Source: Candidatus Avelusimicrobium intestinale (lineage in GTDB: Bacteria; Elusimicrobiota; Elusimicrobia; Elusimicrobiales; Elusimicrobiaceae). From it: a stretch of DNA of 64,000 nucleotides. The translations under genes and the position numbers were made by a program. The stretch covers positions 124,001-188,000 of the forward strand of contig CACWYV010000004.1 in NCBI GenBank assembly GCA_902765225.1. The letters are read 5' to 3'. Every line of letters starts with the position of its first letter. Position 1 is the stretch's first letter. Below, in pieces: positions 17,461 through 26,527 of the stretch. Below the pieces are notes generated by a model. That model did not search any database and was not told the DNA's origin. It saw only the letters and a program-made list of their open reading frames with translations.

Positions 17461-20400
17461 CTACTTTTCCACACTCATGGAAGTGCCGGCTGAATGAGCC
17501 CCATACTGTGGTGCGTACATGGATTGCACTTGGGCAGGGAGTGCTTGCATACGTCCCGTCACCGTGGGACGTAACACGTAACGCAAAGTTACCTGACCGC
17601 GCGGCACAAACGGCAGGAAAAATTGGGTGGAAGCATCTTTCACTTCACGGTAGAAGGACAGCGTATCATACGCCCAACCGCTCAATAAATCCGTGCTTTC
17701 AAAACCGGCCGGTTTAGGGTCTTGCAGAAAGACGTACTCAAAGGCACTATCGCTTGTTAATGTTAGGTGCACTTCTACTTCGTCTCCGGGACGGAGTGTG
17801 GCTACATCCTCCAAGGGCACTAACTGAGACTGCCCGTCCTCACGCACCCGGCGCAAGTAATACCGGCGGTCCACATTCAATACCCCTTTGGGCGAAGCCG
17901 CCACCCGGCTTCCTCGGTAAATAGCCGTCAACGAAGCAAAATCAGTTTGCTTACTCTGTTTTTGGATACGGGCCGATAAAGCGTTGGGCGCAATTTGTGA
18001 ACCGGTACGCACCCACTGCAACGGAGTCGTCCATTCCAAGGGGTCAAATGTGTGTATCTTGGTTTGGCCGCCCCAATCCACTTGATAGGAAGAAGCTGTT
18101 TCCAAAGCTCCGCGGGTTTGCATTACTTTTAGCAGCGTAAACAGCGTTTGGGCCGCGGCATTGGAGTTGTTCCATTCGTTGGTTTGGCGGTTAAACAATA
18201 ACCACTGGGTGAGGGTATCTACCTGACGGGCCTGCGGGCGCATTTCCAATAACGTACGCAAGGCGGCCGTCTGTGTCGTGAGGGTATCGTTATACCAAAT
18301 CCAACTCTGCGCTTCGGGAGCAAAATACGCCCCGGTCAACGGATCTTCTTTCAAGCGGGAAAGCAGTAGATTTAAGTAACGTTCCGCGGCAGTTTTGTCG
18401 CCTAATCGGTGGTAAACGGCCGCTGCATACGTAAGGCCTAACGGAGTCATGAATTTGAGATGTTTGTCGGCGTACGCAACCCAACGTTTTATATACGCCG
18501 TGGCCTGACGTGTCTGCTCCCAATCGGCGGGGAACGCCGAAAGCGTATACGCGGCATACAGGGCGTGTGCGACCGTAGCGGCAGAACCGGAAGTATCTTT
18601 TTTCAACCGTTCTTCTACGCGGGGCACTAAATATGTAATGGCTTTTTGAACAGATGCCTCCGGCAACGCGGCCCCATACGATTTCACTTGCGCAAACGTA
18701 TTTAAGGCGTATAGAGTAAGGTAATCGTCATCCGGGCCGCCCGGGAACCACGTAAAAGCCCCACTGGGCTTTTGCAAGCGGGAAATACGCGCCAGTTCTT
18801 TCTGCAAATAAGTATTTACTTGCTTATCATCAAACAGGGAAAGTATTTCTGCTTGTTTATCGGCGTTTCCTTGCGATTGACGTAACCAGGGTGTTTGCTC
18901 CAATAGCTGCAAACGCAGCGGATCCTGGTCGTTCCACGGAGCCGTACGTCCGGTCCGTTTGGGTAGTTTTTTAACGGCCTGTTGAAGAGACGGATACGTC
19001 GTATAAAATTGGTGTACGATGGCCAGGGGAGCGTACCGGTTTAACGTAGTGACTAAATCATTATAGGGGGTCACTAATAACCCCGGTAACGATTCCAACA
19101 CCGACAGGGCTAAACTGGGATCCAATCGCAAGGCCACTGTGTCTATATCTGTCACGGGTACGCTGTCCAGTTCCGCCAGAGAAAGCAAGTTGTTCCCATT
19201 CTGCAAAGCTACCGAGGAAGAAGCCAATAAGCGCATTTTTCCCGGCAACACGGGAACCGTTCTTTGTTCGGCATCACTGTCGGCAGCCGTACGGGCTACA
19301 GCCGTTACTTGATACAACGCCGGATCGGCAGGGGCTGTTATCTTCCAAGAAACGAACCGGGTAGAATTAGCCGGCACGGACACCGTTTGTTGCGCTTGGG
19401 TAATACCCCACTGGTCCAATACGGAAGCATCCCCTTTTTTTACGGCCAGTGTCACCCGCGCCTTTACGGCTTTTCCCGTTTGATTCGTCACGGCCGCCTG
19501 AAGAATACTCTGGTCTTGTTCCCGGTAAAACCGTGGCATTTGCAAACGTACCATCAATTCTTTACGCGTAAACACAGAGGTCTCAAAAGTTCCCCAGTCA
19601 CCCTGATACGTTAGAGCAAACCCTTGCACTTTCCAGGTGGTTAACGCCTGGGGTAAAGTAAAATGCAAAGAAGCTTTGCCGGTTTGCAAAGGTAATGCCG
19701 GGTTAAAATAAGCCGTTTCCGAAAAATCCGTCCGTACGGGAATTTTTTCCTCAAAAGGTTCTTCCTCTGCCGCTTCTTCCGGCGCGGATACACTATCAAA
19801 CCCTTCTCTCATACTGTTACCGGCCATGAAAGTAACATTGTCGGCCATGGTTTCTTTTCTCATCATCGGTGAAGCCACCGCGCCACGGGCCAACCCTTTC
19901 ACCGCGTATAACATTCCCCGGAATTGCAAATTCAGGACAGGCAATTCTAAGGCCCGTTGACGGGATACTTGGGTGTCTTCTTGCAACGGCCTGTATGTCC
20001 GTACCGGCGGTAACCAACGGCTATCGGTGATCCGAGCCGCAGCTGTTCGTTGGGGATAAAGTTGCTCAAACGTAAACGGCAAGTGATTTTCTCGGTAATA
20101 ATCAAGCGATTTATCATAGACCGTAACGTTGACTAACCCATTCACCGCAGAACCCGACGAATCCTTGACCGTCAATTTCCAACGAACATTTTCGCCCGGC
20201 TTGACGGCTTGCGGCGTTTGGAGATCTGTCCGCAATTGTTTATCCAAGAAGGGGATTTTCACAGAGGTCTGAGCCGTATGGAAACGGTAGTTACTTGCCC
20301 CAAACCACCGCAAGGCCACACCGCCCGACTGTGCCTGCGTGAGCGGCCAAGTAAAGATCTCTGCACCACCGCCCAGTAAGGCCCGATGGGTTAAAAATTG

Positions 20401-23382
20401 ATCTTTTTGATAAATTTCCACCCACTTGGATCCTTGTAAATTACCCGCGCCCAATAGAACCTGCAACATTTCTCCCGGGTAATAGGTGGACTGCTTGGCA
20501 ATGGCCACATCCGGCAATTGCAAGGCCGATTTTTCGGCCGCTACAATAAAGATGAGTTGCTGGGGAGTGGCTTTTTCACCTGATACCTCCAAGCGATAAA
20601 CACCCTCGGGCAATGCGGGCAAAGTAAGCACTTGGGGCCCCGGCTTGCGGAACGTAAGTGTCCGGGTGAAAGCGGTTTCTACCGCTTTAAAATCTTTGTA
20701 CCACGACTCTAAAGAGGGTTTATCGGCTTGAGAAGAGAAGGGGGATTCTTGACTCTGCGGCATCCGGTTCTCCAACCGAACGGCCCGCACGGTCATGGTA
20801 CCGGGAATACTCTTACCTCCCGAATCCGTTAAATCTACTTCCGCCAAATCGGCTTTTTTCCCGGCCTCATAAAACCCCTGCGTAAATGTGACGCGGAACA
20901 AGTAGGGATGCGCACTAATCCGATAACTGCGGTCGGCCGATATACTCCTTCCGCTTGCATCCTGTACATGGGCCTGCAATATATATTGGGCAAATTCTTC
21001 ATCCTCGGCTTGTTTCACGGGAATGATGGGAATGGTAAATTTTCCGTTTTTATCCGTCATTGTCTTACCTTGCAGGAGGATTTTTTCGCCACCTACGGGA
21101 CGGGGTATCCACCAATAAAACAACGGGCGGTAATTTTGCCGCTTAAGCGTATAAGTAATTTCCGCCCCTTCCAAAGGAGTTCCCATATAATAACGGGCAT
21201 TTCCAACCACCTCTGTTTTTTGGTCATATACCAAAGAGGCATCTTCCAGCGTCAGTTCGTATTCGGGCCGACTATATTCTTCCACGTTGAAATCTTGGTA
21301 AGCACAAGAATCCTGTTGGGAAATTTTAACACAAGCCGATACGGCATACGTACCCAACAGATTGGCTTGCGGCAACGTCATTTCCGTCTGAGCGCTTCCC
21401 AACGCGTTAAACGGCGCTTGGGCCGAGTAGATAGTTTTTCCGTTCGGATCTGTTATTTGAAAACGGACAGTGGTATCGCTCAGTGTTTTTAGCCCGCGCG
21501 GCAGATTTTCAAAAGCTTGTGCCGCTAACTGCACCCGTTGTCCGGGGCGGTAAATCGGACGGTCGGTTTGTGCAAAAATTTGGACGACCGGCTCATTATT
21601 AAAATGGAAATAAAGAGAATTATTTAAAAAAGCAGTGGAACCGTCTTTTTGAGCCAAGACATCCAGCGTATAACTCTCGTTTCGGTCCTGACGGTGGGGG
21701 GAAACAACCACTTTCCGCGGTAAATCTACCACTCCGTCCGAACTGCTCCGGGCTGTCGTGTGCGTGTTTTTCCGGTAATCGGTAATCAATTGCAATTCGG
21801 TTGCCGGCTCGGGGATACCGGTCTGTAAATTGAGCGTATAGAGATGAAATACGGCCGGGTCAAGGGAGCGGGGAGCCGCCGTACGGGACGGGACATAATC
21901 AGCCGGATTACCGGCAACGGCCGCCGACGCAAATACCGCCAAATCCGTTGCGTTCAGAACGGTGCCGCTTATGGCAGTTGTGGCCGCATTAAAAGTTTCT
22001 TCCGGCGATAATAATACGACGTAAAATCCCTTTTCCAAAGAGGTCAATTCCACCCGGCCTTCCTGGGTACTTCCTACTTCCTTGTTAGGTACTTTGACGG
22101 TTTGCGTTAGCAAGGGTTTGCGGGCCGCAAAAGACAAAATGTCCTCTTTATCAAGTCGGAAATGATCGGTTAAACGCCACGAATGGGGGCGTTTGCTCCA
22201 GTCTTCGTACGAAGTAGCATACACGCGTGCGTACACACGGGTCAAATTTTTTCCCTGAAAAGAAATCTGCGGGACTAACCGGTTCACCGGAAATCCCCCG
22301 TCTTGAATAGATAATTCCACCCGGGTAATTTGTTCGGCCAAGTCCGCACATTGTTGCGTAAAATAGGAAGGGGTTAACTTCCGGGCTTGTTGGCACACCT
22401 CCAGGGCCTGCGCATAACGCTGGTTTGTATATAAAAATTGGGCCAATTCAGCGGCCACATAACTGCGGCCGTAAACGGTTTGCGACGGATTGGGGAAAAC
22501 TGATTTTTTCTTCTTTCCGGCGGGTTTGGAGGTACCTTGCCATAAGGGTTGTAACCGGTCTATAACCTGCCGGGTAGCTTTTTCTTTATTTTCTATGACA
22601 AAATCAGCAGAAGAAAACGGTTGTAAAATAGCATCCGTTTGCCAAAACAATACCGCATTTTCACGCTCCGTACCGCCCGGTACGGCGGCCGCCGCCAAAA
22701 TCTGTGACCGCAGTTGGGTAGTAGCCTTAGCCGGCCCTTCTTTAATCCGGGCTGTACCCTCCAAATAAGACGGGGACGTTGCATTCAACGGGGCTACCGC
22801 CAATGCCGAATTACGTCCCAAATAGGCAAGCCAATCATGAACCACAAAATCAAACAAGGTGGGTATACGCCGGACATCTGTATCTTTTAGATCTAAAATC
22901 AGACTTTCCTGGGTAATGGGTGCTTCTTTTAAGGTATCCTGCAACGCCCACAACCGACGGAAATCTTCATCTATCTGGCGTTGCCATTGTTCGCGGGTCC
23001 ATTGGGATTTATCCGCAGCGGCCGAAGCCGAGTCAATAGGTGTAACATTGAGCAACGGACGGTATACGCTAGAGGCTTGATTGGCCATTTGAATACGGTA
23101 AAGTAAAAAGCGTGCTTGCCAAATTTTAGCTTGCGGCAAAGGATAATCATACATTTGCTTAGCGGCATTTAAATAGGCCCCCAAGTGATATTCACATGCA
23201 GCCAGACGCAACTGGATTTTCCAACCACTTTGGCCGTTGGCATTGGGTAATAATTTTTGATATTCTGCGCGGGCGGTAGTAAAATCTCCGTCCTGAAAAG
23301 CCTTCTCTGCCGAAGACATCGTTTGCGCCCAGGTGCTAAAAGGAAAAAGAATGAGTAAAAGTAAATAAATAAGTTTTTTCAT
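17461..23382 (-). CDS. Alpha-2-macroglobulin family protein lacking the thioester
   Basis: 1973 aa from the ATG at 23382 (AGGAGG upstream; signal peptide MKKLIYLLLLILFPFSTWA, cut before Q). After a TPR-like N-terminal stretch (AEKAFQDGDFTTARAEYQKLL) there is an MG2-type macroglobulin domain (FAQTDRPIYRPGQRVQLAA), more macroglobulin domains, an acidic bait-like stretch (APEEAAEEEPFEEKIP), the A2M domain (SETAYFNPALPLQTG, LTTWKVQGFALT) and the alpha-alpha barrel (KPSGAFTWFPGGPDDDYLT). Where thioester members carry a C-x-E-Q motif after PYG, this protein reads TPYNDLVTTLNRYA. Bacterial A2Ms are periplasmic protease traps; YfaS/MagD-type members also lack the thioester. No PBP1C neighbour is present. 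Confidence 0.9.
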   Translation of the reverse strand: MKKLIYLLLLILFPFSTWAQTMSSAEKAFQDGDFTTARAEYQKLLPNANGQSGWKIQLRLAACEYHLGAYLNAAKQMYDYPLPQAKIWQARFLLYRIQMANQASSVYRPLLNVTPIDSASAAADKSQWTREQWQRQIDEDFRRLWALQDTLKEAPITQESLILDLKDTDVRRIPTLFDFVVHDWLAYLGRNSALAVAPLNATSPSYLEGTARIKEGPAKATTQLRSQILAAAAVPGGTERENAVLFWQTDAILQPFSSADFVIENKEKATRQVIDRLQPLWQGTSKPAGKKKKSVFPNPSQTVYGRSYVAAELAQFLYTNQRYAQALEVCQQARKLTPSYFTQQCADLAEQITRVELSIQDGGFPVNRLVPQISFQGKNLTRVYARVYATSYEDWSKRPHSWRLTDHFRLDKEDILSFAARKPLLTQTVKVPNKEVGSTQEGRVELTSLEKGFYVVLLSPEETFNAATTAISGTVLNATDLAVFASAAVAGNPADYVPSRTAAPRSLDPAVFHLYTLNLQTGIPEPATELQLITDYRKNTHTTARSSSDGVVDLPRKVVVSPHRQDRNESYTLDVLAQKDGSTAFLNNSLYFHFNNEPVVQIFAQTDRPIYRPGQRVQLAAQAFENLPRGLKTLSDTTVRFQITDPNGKTIYSAQAPFNALGSAQTEMTLPQANLLGTYAVSACVKISQQDSCAYQDFNVEEYSRPEYELTLEDASLVYDQKTEVVGNARYYMGTPLEGAEITYTLKRQNYRPLFYWWIPRPVGGEKILLQGKTMTDKNGKFTIPIIPVKQAEDEEFAQYILQAHVQDASGRSISADRSYRISAHPYLFRVTFTQGFYEAGKKADLAEVDLTDSGGKSIPGTMTVRAVRLENRMPQSQESPFSSQADKPSLESWYKDFKAVETAFTRTLTFRKPGPQVLTLPALPEGVYRLEVSGEKATPQQLIFIVAAEKSALQLPDVAIAKQSTYYPGEMLQVLLGAGNLQGSKWVEIYQKDQFLTHRALLGGGAEIFTWPLTQAQSGGVALRWFGASNYRFHTAQTSVKIPFLDKQLRTDLQTPQAVKPGENVRWKLTVKDSSGSAVNGLVNVTVYDKSLDYYRENHLPFTFEQLYPQRTAAARITDSRWLPPVRTYRPLQEDTQVSRQRALELPVLNLQFRGMLYAVKGLARGAVASPMMRKETMADNVTFMAGNSMREGFDSVSAPEEAAEEEPFEEKIPVRTDFSETAYFNPALPLQTGKASLHFTLPQALTTWKVQGFALTYQGDWGTFETSVFTRKELMVRLQMPRFYREQDQSILQAAVTNQTGKAVKARVTLAVKKGDASVLDQWGITQAQQTVSVPANSTRFVSWKITAPADPALYQVTAVARTAADSDAEQRTVPVLPGKMRLLASSSVALQNGNNLLSLAELDSVPVTDIDTVALRLDPSLALSVLESLPGLLVTPYNDLVTTLNRYAPLAIVHQFYTTYPSLQQAVKKLPKRTGRTAPWNDQDPLRLQLLEQTPWLRQSQGNADKQAEILSLFDDKQVNTYLQKELARISRLQKPSGAFTWFPGGPDDDYLTLYALNTFAQVKSYGAALPEASVQKAITYLVPRVEERLKKDTSGSAATVAHALYAAYTLSAFPADWEQTRQATAYIKRWVAYADKHLKFMTPLGLTYAAAVYHRLGDKTAAERYLNLLLSRLKEDPLTGAYFAPEAQSWIWYNDTLTTQTAALRTLLEMRPQARQVDTLTQWLLFNRQTNEWNNSNAAAQTLFTLLKVMQTRGALETASSYQVDWGGQTKIHTFDPLEWTTPLQWVRTGSQIAPNALSARIQKQSKQTDFASLTAIYRGSRVAASPKGVLNVDRRYYLRRVREDGQSQLVPLEDVATLRPGDEVEVHLTLTSDSAFEYVFLQDPKPAGFESTDLLSGWAYDTLSFYREVKDASTQFFLPFVPRGQVTLRYVLRPTVTGRMQALPAQVQSMYAPQYGAHSAGTSMSVEK

Positions 23383-23401
23383 GTAAATCCTCCTTATCCC
23401 C

Positions 23402-23407
23402 ATTGTA
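23402..23407 (-). promoter_or_regulatory. -10 box candidate of the A2M-family gene
   Basis: Minus strand TACAAT, 19 nt before the ATG at 23382, just downstream of the argS operon terminator. No convincing -35. Confidence 0.4.
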
Positions 23408-23410
23408 CTA

Positions 23411-23448
23411 AAAAAATTATCCCTCTCTGTAAAGAAGGATAATTTTTT
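23411..23448 (-). terminator. Terminator of the wecA-like to argS operon
   Basis: Perfect 12-bp stem AAAAAATTATCC/GGATAATTTTTT with a 14-nt loop, 41 nt after the argS stop on the minus strand, ending in a T-run. Confidence 0.82.
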
Positions 23449-23489
23449 GTCAGTAAATGAAACCCATCCGGTGACTTCTCCCCGTTTGG

Positions 23490-25082
23490 TTACATCTTCT
23501 CCGGCGCGGTAACGCCAATGAACTCCAGCCCCTTTTTAATCCGCTCGGCTACACGGTCGCAAATGAACAGACGGGAAAGGGTTAAGTCCGGGTGTTGGGT
23601 ATCCACAATCCGGCACGTATCGTAAAAGGCATGGAATAAGCCGGCCAATTCCACCAAGTAGGTGGTTAAATGATGCGGGCTTAAATCCGCTACGCAATTG
23701 CGCAAGACTTGTTTAAACCAAACTAATTTTAACAACAGCGCCCGCTCCGGTTCACTCAACGCGGTGTTAATGCCGTCAAAGCGTGTGAAACCTTTCTCAG
23801 CCGCGGCCTGAAAAATAGAATGGATGCGTGCGTGCACATACTGAACGTAAAATACCGGGTTTTCGTTCGTACGTTTTTTGGCTAAGTCCATATCAAAAAG
23901 CATATGAGCATTAGGTGTACGGCTGGCAAAGAAAAAACGGCACACATCTGTTCCTACGTCATTCATCAATTCACGTAACGTAATGAAGTGCCCCGCCCGT
24001 TTGGACATTTTGACTTGCTCACCGTGCTCGGTCAAGTGAACAAGCTGGTGAATAATGGGTACAAAAGATTTTTCCTCGTGTCCAAGCGCATGTACAGCGG
24101 CTTTCATTCGCGGCACATAGCCGTGGTGATCGGCCCCTAAAATATCAATGAGCGTGGTGTAACCGCGGTCGTATTTATTTTTATGATAGGCAATATCTGC
24201 CATAAAATACGTCGGGCGGCCATCCTTACGCACGAGCACCCGGTCTTTATCGTCCTGGGCTTGCGCATCTTGGGTGGAACCGAACCAAACAGCTTCGTCT
24301 TTTTTGTAGGTATATCCTTTTTCTTCCAAAAAATGGAGTGCTTGTTGCGGAGCCTGTTCCCGGTGCAAGTCCGACTCACGAAACCAACGCGTAAAATCCA
24401 CGTGAAAATCCTTCATATCCTGCTGCTGGGTTTTGATCAGTTCTTCCATTGCCCAACGGCCGTATTGGTCTTGTGGCAAATCCTCGGGAATTCGTTTCGC
24501 TAAATCAATCAAGTAAGAGCCGTGATACCCGTTTTCCGGCGGCTCTTTGCCTTCTTTACGGGCTTTGAGTGAAACAGCCAACAACTCGGCTTGATTTCCG
24601 GCATCATTGACATAATACTCGCTGTCACACGCATACCCAAGCGCCCGGTGAATTTTTACCAGACTATCACCCAAACTGGCCCCACGGCCACTGGCCACGT
24701 GCAAGGGCCCGGTAGGATTGGCAGACACAAATTCAATCAAGATGCGCTGGCGGTTATTTTCGGCCGCGCGGTCTTTAATGCGCCTGTCGGAAGCGATTTC
24801 AATGATAAAAGTATCACTTAACTTGAGGTTAATAAAACCGGGCGCAGCCGCAGTGGCCTGCTCAATGGCGGTTAATTCACTTAGTAATTTGCTGGCCTCT
24901 TTGGCAATCAAGAGCGGATTCTTGTGCATGGTCTTGGCCGCAGCCATTGCCCACGTAAGCGAAATATCTGCGCCTGTATGGGCTGGTGCGGCGGCAAATT
25001 CAACTTCCGGTAGCGTAAACCCCTGGAAGTAATCTGCTTTAGAGAGTTTTAAATAAATATCTTGTTTCAGTTTATCTAGCAT
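23490..25082 (-). CDS. argS: Arginyl-tRNA synthetase
   Basis: 530-aa class I synthetase. N-terminal Add-1 domain, the HIGH-like HVASGRG at about 128-134 preceded by EFVSANPTGP, the KMSKS-like VKMSKR at 357-362, and the DALR anticodon-binding domain at the C terminus. Charges tRNA-Arg in the cytoplasm. Starts 2 nt after rsfS and is the last gene of the operon before a strong terminator. Confidence 0.97.
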   Translation of the reverse strand: MLDKLKQDIYLKLSKADYFQGFTLPEVEFAAAPAHTGADISLTWAMAAAKTMHKNPLLIAKEASKLLSELTAIEQATAAAPGFINLKLSDTFIIEIASDRRIKDRAAENNRQRILIEFVSANPTGPLHVASGRGASLGDSLVKIHRALGYACDSEYYVNDAGNQAELLAVSLKARKEGKEPPENGYHGSYLIDLAKRIPEDLPQDQYGRWAMEELIKTQQQDMKDFHVDFTRWFRESDLHREQAPQQALHFLEEKGYTYKKDEAVWFGSTQDAQAQDDKDRVLVRKDGRPTYFMADIAYHKNKYDRGYTTLIDILGADHHGYVPRMKAAVHALGHEEKSFVPIIHQLVHLTEHGEQVKMSKRAGHFITLRELMNDVGTDVCRFFFASRTPNAHMLFDMDLAKKRTNENPVFYVQYVHARIHSIFQAAAEKGFTRFDGINTALSEPERALLLKLVWFKQVLRNCVADLSPHHLTTYLVELAGLFHAFYDTCRIVDTQHPDLTLSRLFICDRVAERIKKGLEFIGVTAPEKM

Positions 25083-25084
25083 GG

Positions 25085-25609
25085 TTATTTCTGGGAAGAC
25101 GTCTTCTGGCTCCGCACACGCCGTGCGGCTGTTTTTTTGCCTGTTTGGGCAGTTGTCTTTTTAACGGTAGTTTTTTTACCAACCGTCTTTTTGACGGATT
25201 TTGTAGTAGTTTTCCGACGAGTTGTTTTTTTAGAGACCGTTTTGCGGGAAACGGTTTTTTTCACGGGTTTAGTAAAATCCACCCGTTTACCACTGGCAAA
25301 CAATTCATCTAATTGAAAATGTTCCCGTGCTTCCTGCGTCATCAAGTGTAACAGGAAACTGCCGTAATCACTAATGCGCCAACAATTGCTTTCGCGGCCG
25401 TCACGGTTCAGTTTGTAACAACGGTGCTCTTTGAGCTTTTTGGTAACTTCTTCTTCTACCGCATCTAGGTGCGGTTTGGAAGTAACCGTGGCAATGACCA
25501 CATAGTCGCATATAGCGGGCTGTCCTTGCAGGTCAAGCACACGGATATCTTCGGCTTTTTTTTCATCAGCCAGCCGGGCAGCTAAACAGACCAATTCTTC
25601 TGTTTTCAT
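25085..25609 (-). CDS. rsfS: Ribosomal silencing factor RsfS with Lys/Thr-rich tail
   Basis: 174 aa. Residues about 1-112 are a complete RsfS (ADEKKAEDIRVLDL, DYVVIATVTSKPH, RDGRESNCWRISDYG), which binds uL14 on the 50S subunit and blocks subunit joining during starvation. Residues about 113-174 are an added low-complexity tail of KKT/KTV/TTVKK repeats resembling bacterial histone-H1-like tails; ordinary RsfS ends near residue 110-120. The tail is probably disordered and could bind rRNA or DNA (inference). Placement next to the nadD-yqeK fusion and argS is in line with the common nadD-yqeK-rsfS neighbourhood. Confidence 0.9.
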   Translation of the reverse strand: MKTEELVCLAARLADEKKAEDIRVLDLQGQPAICDYVVIATVTSKPHLDAVEEEVTKKLKEHRCYKLNRDGRESNCWRISDYGSFLLHLMTQEAREHFQLDELFASGKRVDFTKPVKKTVSRKTVSKKTTRRKTTTKSVKKTVGKKTTVKKTTAQTGKKTAARRVRSQKTSSQK

Positions 25610-25666
25610 ATCTTTCCTCTTTTCTCTATCTTTTTAGTCTAGCATTTTTAGCGGGAATTTGCGCGT

Positions 25667-26527
25667 TTAAAGCGGCATCTTAAAATCTTTACCCAGAATA
25701 ATACGGGTATCACAAATTACATTGGGCGTATTACCCGCACGGATTTCTCCGTGGATTCCCAGTGCACTACCCAGTTGCTTCAGTTGCAACGGCCGTCCGG
25801 CATAGTCTTCCAACCACGAAGTTTCCTGTATGGTGGGATAATTATCATATTGCAGTACATCTACGCGCAACAGCCCCCGTGTATTTTGTTCACGCAGGTA
25901 TTGGGTAAGCTCCAGGGCAAGCCCTTTCCGCCCAGAAGCATTTAATACTTCCGCAACAATCGGCCGGTCCTGCAACGTTAGCGGGGCCTTATCCAGGGGG
26001 GAAGGTTCTAGCGGAACCTCACGACGGCGCGGAGTTGATTTGGCGGATACACGGGATGGAAGTTTAACAATAAAATCATTCGTTTTCAAACGGGACAGTT
26101 CCAAACCCACTAAAAGGAACTCACCTACCGATATGTTGGTGCGTCCTTGCCAACGGGCCGATACATATGCTTGCACAACACCGCCCAATAACAACGGGTT
26201 ATAGCGCCAAGAAGAAAGTGTTTTTTTAAATGCCTCCCAAAACGGCCCCTGGTGAATTTCGCGGGGGGTGAAATAAGGAAGAGAAACGGTTTCTTCGGTT
26301 GGGCAATCGGTCTGTTTAGCGCGACAGGCAGAGAAAGGTTGAACTGTCACGTACACAGTTTTAGCCGAAGGCGTGTAGGCCACATGCATAGCCGGGCGCG
26401 TGCGGATCATCCACTCCACCGGTTTATCGTCCCACGCAGATAAACGGCGAATCCGCCCGGAAGCATACTGTTCCCAGGCCGCACTTCCCAGTAATAAAAC
26501 GAGTAATACGAGCAGCAGACGCTCCAT
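25667..26527 (-). CDS. Membrane-anchored LytR_C domain protein
   Basis: About 286 aa from the ATG at 26527, which overlaps the nadD fusion stop (TAATG); a start 10 codons earlier is possible. N-terminal hydrophobic helix (MERLLLVLLVLLLGSAAWEQ) acts as anchor or signal. The C-terminal ~95 residues match the LytR_C (LytR/CpsA/Psr C-terminal) domain: VAEVLNASGRKGLALELTQYL ... GEIRAGNTP ... DTRIILGKDF. The catalytic LCP domain that attaches glycopolymers is not present. Orphan LytR_C proteins often sit between nadD and rsfS. Role unknown, likely envelope-associated. Confidence 0.78.
   Translation of the reverse strand: MERLLLVLLVLLLGSAAWEQYASGRIRRLSAWDDKPVEWMIRTRPAMHVAYTPSAKTVYVTVQPFSACRAKQTDCPTEETVSLPYFTPREIHQGPFWEAFKKTLSSWRYNPLLLGGVVQAYVSARWQGRTNISVGEFLLVGLELSRLKTNDFIVKLPSRVSAKSTPRRREVPLEPSPLDKAPLTLQDRPIVAEVLNASGRKGLALELTQYLREQNTRGLLRVDVLQYDNYPTIQETSWLEDYAGRPLQLKQLGSALGIHGEIRAGNTPNVICDTRIILGKDFKMPL

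Noticed and set aside
20908-21492. 194-aa open frame on the plus strand
   Set aside because: Antisense shadow of the A2M-family gene.
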